Assembly: GCA_017445755.1 (NCBI GenBank)
Contig: JAFSSE010000022.1
Location: 37,296 to 101,295, forward strand
DNA length: 64,000 nt
Reading direction: 5' to 3'
Source: Bacteroidales bacterium
GTDB lineage: Bacteria; Bacteroidota; Bacteroidia; Bacteroidales; UBA932
Shown here: in pieces, positions 60,645 to 64,000 of the stretch
Layout: every line of letters starts with the position of its first letter
Position numbering within the stretch: the stretch's first letter is position 1
The notes under the pieces: generated by a model
What the model was told of the DNA's origin: nothing
The model's input: the letters and a program-made list of their open reading frames with translations, nothing else
Databases searched by the model: none
Translations under genes and position numbers: made by a program

Positions 60645-61841
60645 CTAATTTTTTTTCATGTCTGATACGACGGCCGCGGCGACTCTTCCGGAGGCGCCGG
60701 GGCCGCCGAGGGCTTTACGTATCCCCTCATAATCGGAGAGCATCGCAGAGCGGTAGGCCCTGTCTTCGAGTATCCGGCGGATTTCGGAGAGGACCGCTTC
60801 CGGAGTGAAGTAGTACTGCAGCAGCTCCTTGAAGGCAAGCTTATTGATGATCAGGTTGCCGAGACTGATAAATGGCGCCTTAAGTATCTGCCTTCCAATA
60901 AGATAGGTAAACTCTGTCCCTCCGTAGCAGACTACCTGCGGGGTCCCGATAAGCGCCGCTTCAAGGGAGGCGGTCCCGGAGTTGATAACTGCGGCCTCGG
61001 CGTGGCGAAGAACTCCGTAGGTTTCCCCGAAAACCACATGAAGATAGTCCTCACGGCCTTCCAGATATGGTTTATAGTCTTCAATTGTCCTGGAAGGGGC
61101 TCCGGCAATTATGAAATGGTAGTCCCTGTACTTCGGGAGCGAGTGCATTAGGTCTGTGAACTGCGCCAGGCGTGGCATCATATAGCTCACTTCTCCCCGT
61201 CTTGAGCCCGCAAGAAGGGCGATATAAGGGAATCCGTTTTTTTCGGCGGCTGTATTCCCTTTATCCCGGGGAAGGATTCTCCCGAAGAAATCTTCACGGG
61301 ATTCAGCCAGGGCGGGGGAGCCGTCTATGGCGTCTATGAGGGGGTTGCCGACATAGGTGAACGGGACCCTTTTCCTCTTGAAGTATTCTTTTTCGAAGGG
61401 GAAGACGATATAGAGCCGGTCAACATATTTGCGTAGCTTCCGGACGCGGCTTTCGCGGGAGGCCCATACCTTGGGGGCAATGTAATAGACGACGCGGAAG
61501 CCCTTTTTGTGGGCCCAGGAGGCAATCCTGAAGTTGAATCCGGGGTAGTCGATAAGGATAATCACATCCGGCTTCCAGGAGGTGATGTCTTCCTTGCAGG
61601 AGCGAAGGTTCCGAAGGAGTTTCGGGGCCTTTGAGATAACCTCCGAAAAGCCGATCATGGCTCCCTCATTATAATCATGGACCAGCCCTGAGGTCCCTTC
61701 ATTTGCGATTCTGACCCCGTCCATAAGCGGTCCGCCCCAGAAGCGGGCCGTACATGAAGGGTCCTCGCTGTAAAGACCCTTCAGAAGGTTTGAGCCATGG
61801 AGGTCGCCGGAGGCCTCGCCCGCTATGAGGTAGTATCGCAT
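60645..61841 (-). CDS. lpxB: Lipid-A-disaccharide synthase
   Basis: A 398-residue GT19 glycosyltransferase that joins UDP-diacylglucosamine and lipid X in lipid A synthesis at the inner membrane. It begins MRYYLIAGEASGDLHGSNLL, the LpxB hallmark, and shows IDYPGFNFRIASWAHKKG, YYIAPKVWASRESRV and, later, NSGTASLEAALIGTPQVVCY. Its start lies 2 nt after the surE stop, so both come from the surE promoter. LpxB confirms a lipid-A-bearing outer membrane. Confidence 0.93.
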   Translation of the reverse strand: MRYYLIAGEASGDLHGSNLLKGLYSEDPSCTARFWGGPLMDGVRIANEGTSGLVHDYNEGAMIGFSEVISKAPKLLRNLRSCKEDITSWKPDVIILIDYPGFNFRIASWAHKKGFRVVYYIAPKVWASRESRVRKLRKYVDRLYIVFPFEKEYFKRKRVPFTYVGNPLIDAIDGSPALAESREDFFGRILPRDKGNTAAEKNGFPYIALLAGSRRGEVSYMMPRLAQFTDLMHSLPKYRDYHFIIAGAPSRTIEDYKPYLEGREDYLHVVFGETYGVLRHAEAAVINSGTASLEAALIGTPQVVCYGGTEFTYLIGRQILKAPFISLGNLIINKLAFKELLQYYFTPEAVLSEIRRILEDRAYRSAMLSDYEGIRKALGGPGASGRVAAAVVSDMKKN

Positions 61842-61843
61842 TG

Positions 61844-62674
61844 CTAAAAAACCATGTCCAGACGCTTCAACTCGCCGTATTCGGTCCGGTCTATGGTGTT
61901 CGGGGTAATGGTTATCCAGCCCTCTTCGTTGAGCCGGTGGTCTGCAAGAGAGGTTTCGGGTTCGTCATCGACGAATTCCCCGACCATGAGATAAGCCGTC
62001 TCACCTTCCTCCAGGGGCTTTTCCGCCTTCTTTCCGAAGGTTACAAGGGAGTGGTCGTAGCTGTTGAGGGTTTCGGGGTCCCAGGACACGAATTCCTTTA
62101 TCCAGTGGGCCTTTCCCTGGCGGGAAATGCGGACTCCCTTTATCTTGTCTGCGGGAAGGTCCGGTATGTTAATGTTATACAACAGGCCATAAGAGTTATC
62201 CGGCCATAAATCAAGTAGTTTCTGGATGATCGGAGGAAGAACTTTCTCGACTTCGGACATGTCTGCGTCCGGCTTGAAATTGCAGAGGGAAACGCCTATG
62301 GATTTGATACCGTTTATTGCTCCTTCCATCGTTGCCCCGAGGGTCGCCGAGTAGTTCGCCGCGCTGGCGGCGTTGGTGCCGTGATTGATGCCGCATATGA
62401 CCAGATCAGGGTCCCGGTTCGGGTACATGTATTCGAGGCCGAATTTCACGCAGCTTGCCGGGGCGGCGTCAAGGTAGGCCCAGCGTCCGGGCCCTTCTTC
62501 CGGGAGTTCTTTGAACGCAAGTTTCTTAAATCCAAGGTCGACGGCCATTGACATCGCGCTCTGGTGGTATTTTGGGGCTACGACCGTCACCTCGCCGAAT
62601 TCGGACATCACTCTTGCGAGGGCGTGAATTCCCGGGGCCTGGTATCCGTCGTCGTTGGAAATAAGGATTTTCAT
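61844..62674 (-). CDS. surE: 5'/3'-nucleotidase SurE
   Basis: A 276-residue metal-dependent nucleoside-monophosphate phosphatase. The ATG at 62674 gives the classical start MKILISNDDGYQAPGIHALA with the metal-binding aspartates; an ATG at 62704 would add ten unrelated residues. Further motifs are VVAPKYHQSAMSMAVD, LVICGINHGTNAASAANYSA and TLGATMEGAINGI. The surE-lpxB order is common in Bacteroidota. Confidence 0.93.
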   Translation of the reverse strand: MKILISNDDGYQAPGIHALARVMSEFGEVTVVAPKYHQSAMSMAVDLGFKKLAFKELPEEGPGRWAYLDAAPASCVKFGLEYMYPNRDPDLVICGINHGTNAASAANYSATLGATMEGAINGIKSIGVSLCNFKPDADMSEVEKVLPPIIQKLLDLWPDNSYGLLYNINIPDLPADKIKGVRISRQGKAHWIKEFVSWDPETLNSYDHSLVTFGKKAEKPLEEGETAYLMVGEFVDDEPETSLADHRLNEEGWITITPNTIDRTEYGELKRLDMVF

Positions 62675-62701
62675 TTCGTCAAATATTTTATAAATTCTCT
62701 G

Positions 62702-62709
62702 CAAATATA
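62702..62709 (-). promoter_or_regulatory. -7 element TATATTTG for surE-lpxB
   Basis: Exact consensus on the minus strand, 27 nt before the surE ATG at 62674. It is divergent from the gapA promoter 22 nt away. Confidence 0.65.
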
Positions 62710-62731
62710 CGGATTTATAAGTATTTTTTCG

Positions 62732-62739
62732 TAAATTTG
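62732..62739 (+). promoter_or_regulatory. -7 element TAAATTTG for gapA
   Basis: Exact TAnnTTTG match. Transcription would start near 62744-62746, giving a leader of about 68 nt that opens with the stem-loop at 62745-62775. No clear -33 is seen. Confidence 0.65.
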
Positions 62740-62744
62740 CGTCG

Positions 62745-62775
62745 CATTCAGGAGAACTTTTCTCCGACTTGAATG
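62745..62775 (+). promoter_or_regulatory. 5'-terminal stem-loop of the gapA mRNA
   Basis: CATTCA-GGAGAA-ctt-TTCTCC-gact-TGAATG: 12 perfect base pairs with a 3-nt loop and a 4-nt bulge, beginning at the predicted transcription start. A terminal hairpin of this kind usually protects an mRNA from decay. Confidence 0.6.
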
Positions 62776-62788
62776 AACTTTACAATAA

Positions 62789-63811
<1,023 letters not shown>

Positions 63812-63838
63812 TTACTTCCCGAGATTCCTGAAAGTAAA

Positions 63839-63874
63839 GGGGAGGGCTGTCAGAAGCAGCTCTCCTCTTTTTTT
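63839..63874 (+). terminator. Rho-independent terminator of gapA
   Basis: GGGGAGGGCTG (63839-63849) pairs with CAGCTCTCCTC (63857-63867), with two G-T pairs, followed by T7. Confidence 0.88.
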
Positions 63875-64000
63875 ATGCCAATGAGGAAGGGATACCCTCC
63901 CGGGGGACTCCACTACGCTTCGCTCCGTTCCGGCCCCTCCCATTGTCTCCTTCGTCCCCGCTTTCGCGGGAACTTGTATCCAACGGGCCCCGTCCCCCTA
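63875..64000. other. GC-rich non-coding sequence at the window edge
   Basis: No gene is visible in the last 126 nt. The segment includes TACGCTTCGCTCCGTTCCGG and a perfect hairpin CCCGC-tttc-GCGGG (63957-63970). Its palindromic, purine/pyrimidine-biased look is like that of dispersed intergenic repeats, but no second copy is in this window. Confidence 0.4.

Noticed and set aside
63875-64000. tRNA gene after gapA
   Set aside because: No cloverleaf arms, TTC loop or CCA-adjacent acceptor pairing could be laid out.

Overview
The window is about 64 kb of a Bacteroidota chromosome, almost certainly order Bacteroidales. The signs are promoters of the TTTG / TAnnTTTG type in front of many genes, fimbrillin-family lipoproteins, a Bacteroides-type serine palmitoyltransferase (sphingolipid synthesis), and typical neighbourhoods (nusB-yajC-ybbR-coaE, xerC-hpf, surE-lpxB). 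The family cannot be fixed from the sequence. Genes are dense and mostly in tight, overlapping operons. No rRNA, tRNA, CRISPR array or insertion sequence was seen.

Region 1 (1-25 kb) is mainly core metabolism and information processing. It holds nusB (cut by the window edge), yajC, ybbR, coaE, rimO, a lipoprotein, anaerobic glycerol-3-phosphate dehydrogenase glpABC followed by an alpha-galactosidase, an orphan HsdR-N nuclease-like protein, a CCA-adding enzyme, xerC, hpf, holA, an ABC-2 exporter, a two-gene 5'-nucleotidase, yicC, spt, glnS and a ROK regulator. Region 2 (25-30 kb) has a very short LysR-type regulator directly behind a 57-residue ferredoxin, a DUF1573 lipoprotein, and a two-gene unit of a fimbrillin-like lipoprotein plus a seven-helix membrane AraC-type regulator.

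Region 3 (30.2-46 kb) is a large type V pilus-like (FimA/Mfa1-type) operon. It encodes a small secreted protein, an OmpA-OmpA-DUF3575 fusion, a DUF5119 anchor-like lipoprotein, and eight fimbrillin or tip lipoproteins, all with a lipobox and most with a TK or TR motif where trypsin-like maturation would be expected. The first three pilins have long A-rich leaders; the later subunits are translationally coupled. The divergent fimbrillin-like/AraC pair is a plausible regulator of this locus. A C9 tract and several inverted repeats lie in the 680-bp intergenic region between them.

Region 4 (46-53.2 kb) has a HipBA toxin-antitoxin pair, then a five-gene signalling operon: a TPR histidine kinase, two TPR/membrane proteins that resemble its sensor half but lack a kinase, a stand-alone receiver protein, and a small membrane protein. 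This operon and the pilus/regulator circuit are the best candidates for undescribed biology. Region 5 (53.2-64 kb) returns to core genes: trmD, a DUF349 protein, yidC, a YggS-type PLP protein, lemA, a DUF2207 protein, lpxB, surE and gapA.

Three genes (holA, the DUF1573 gene and the hipB-like antitoxin) have a -7 promoter element only 4-6 nt before the start codon, which predicts leaderless mRNAs. The predicted gapA mRNA starts with a strong 5'-terminal stem-loop.
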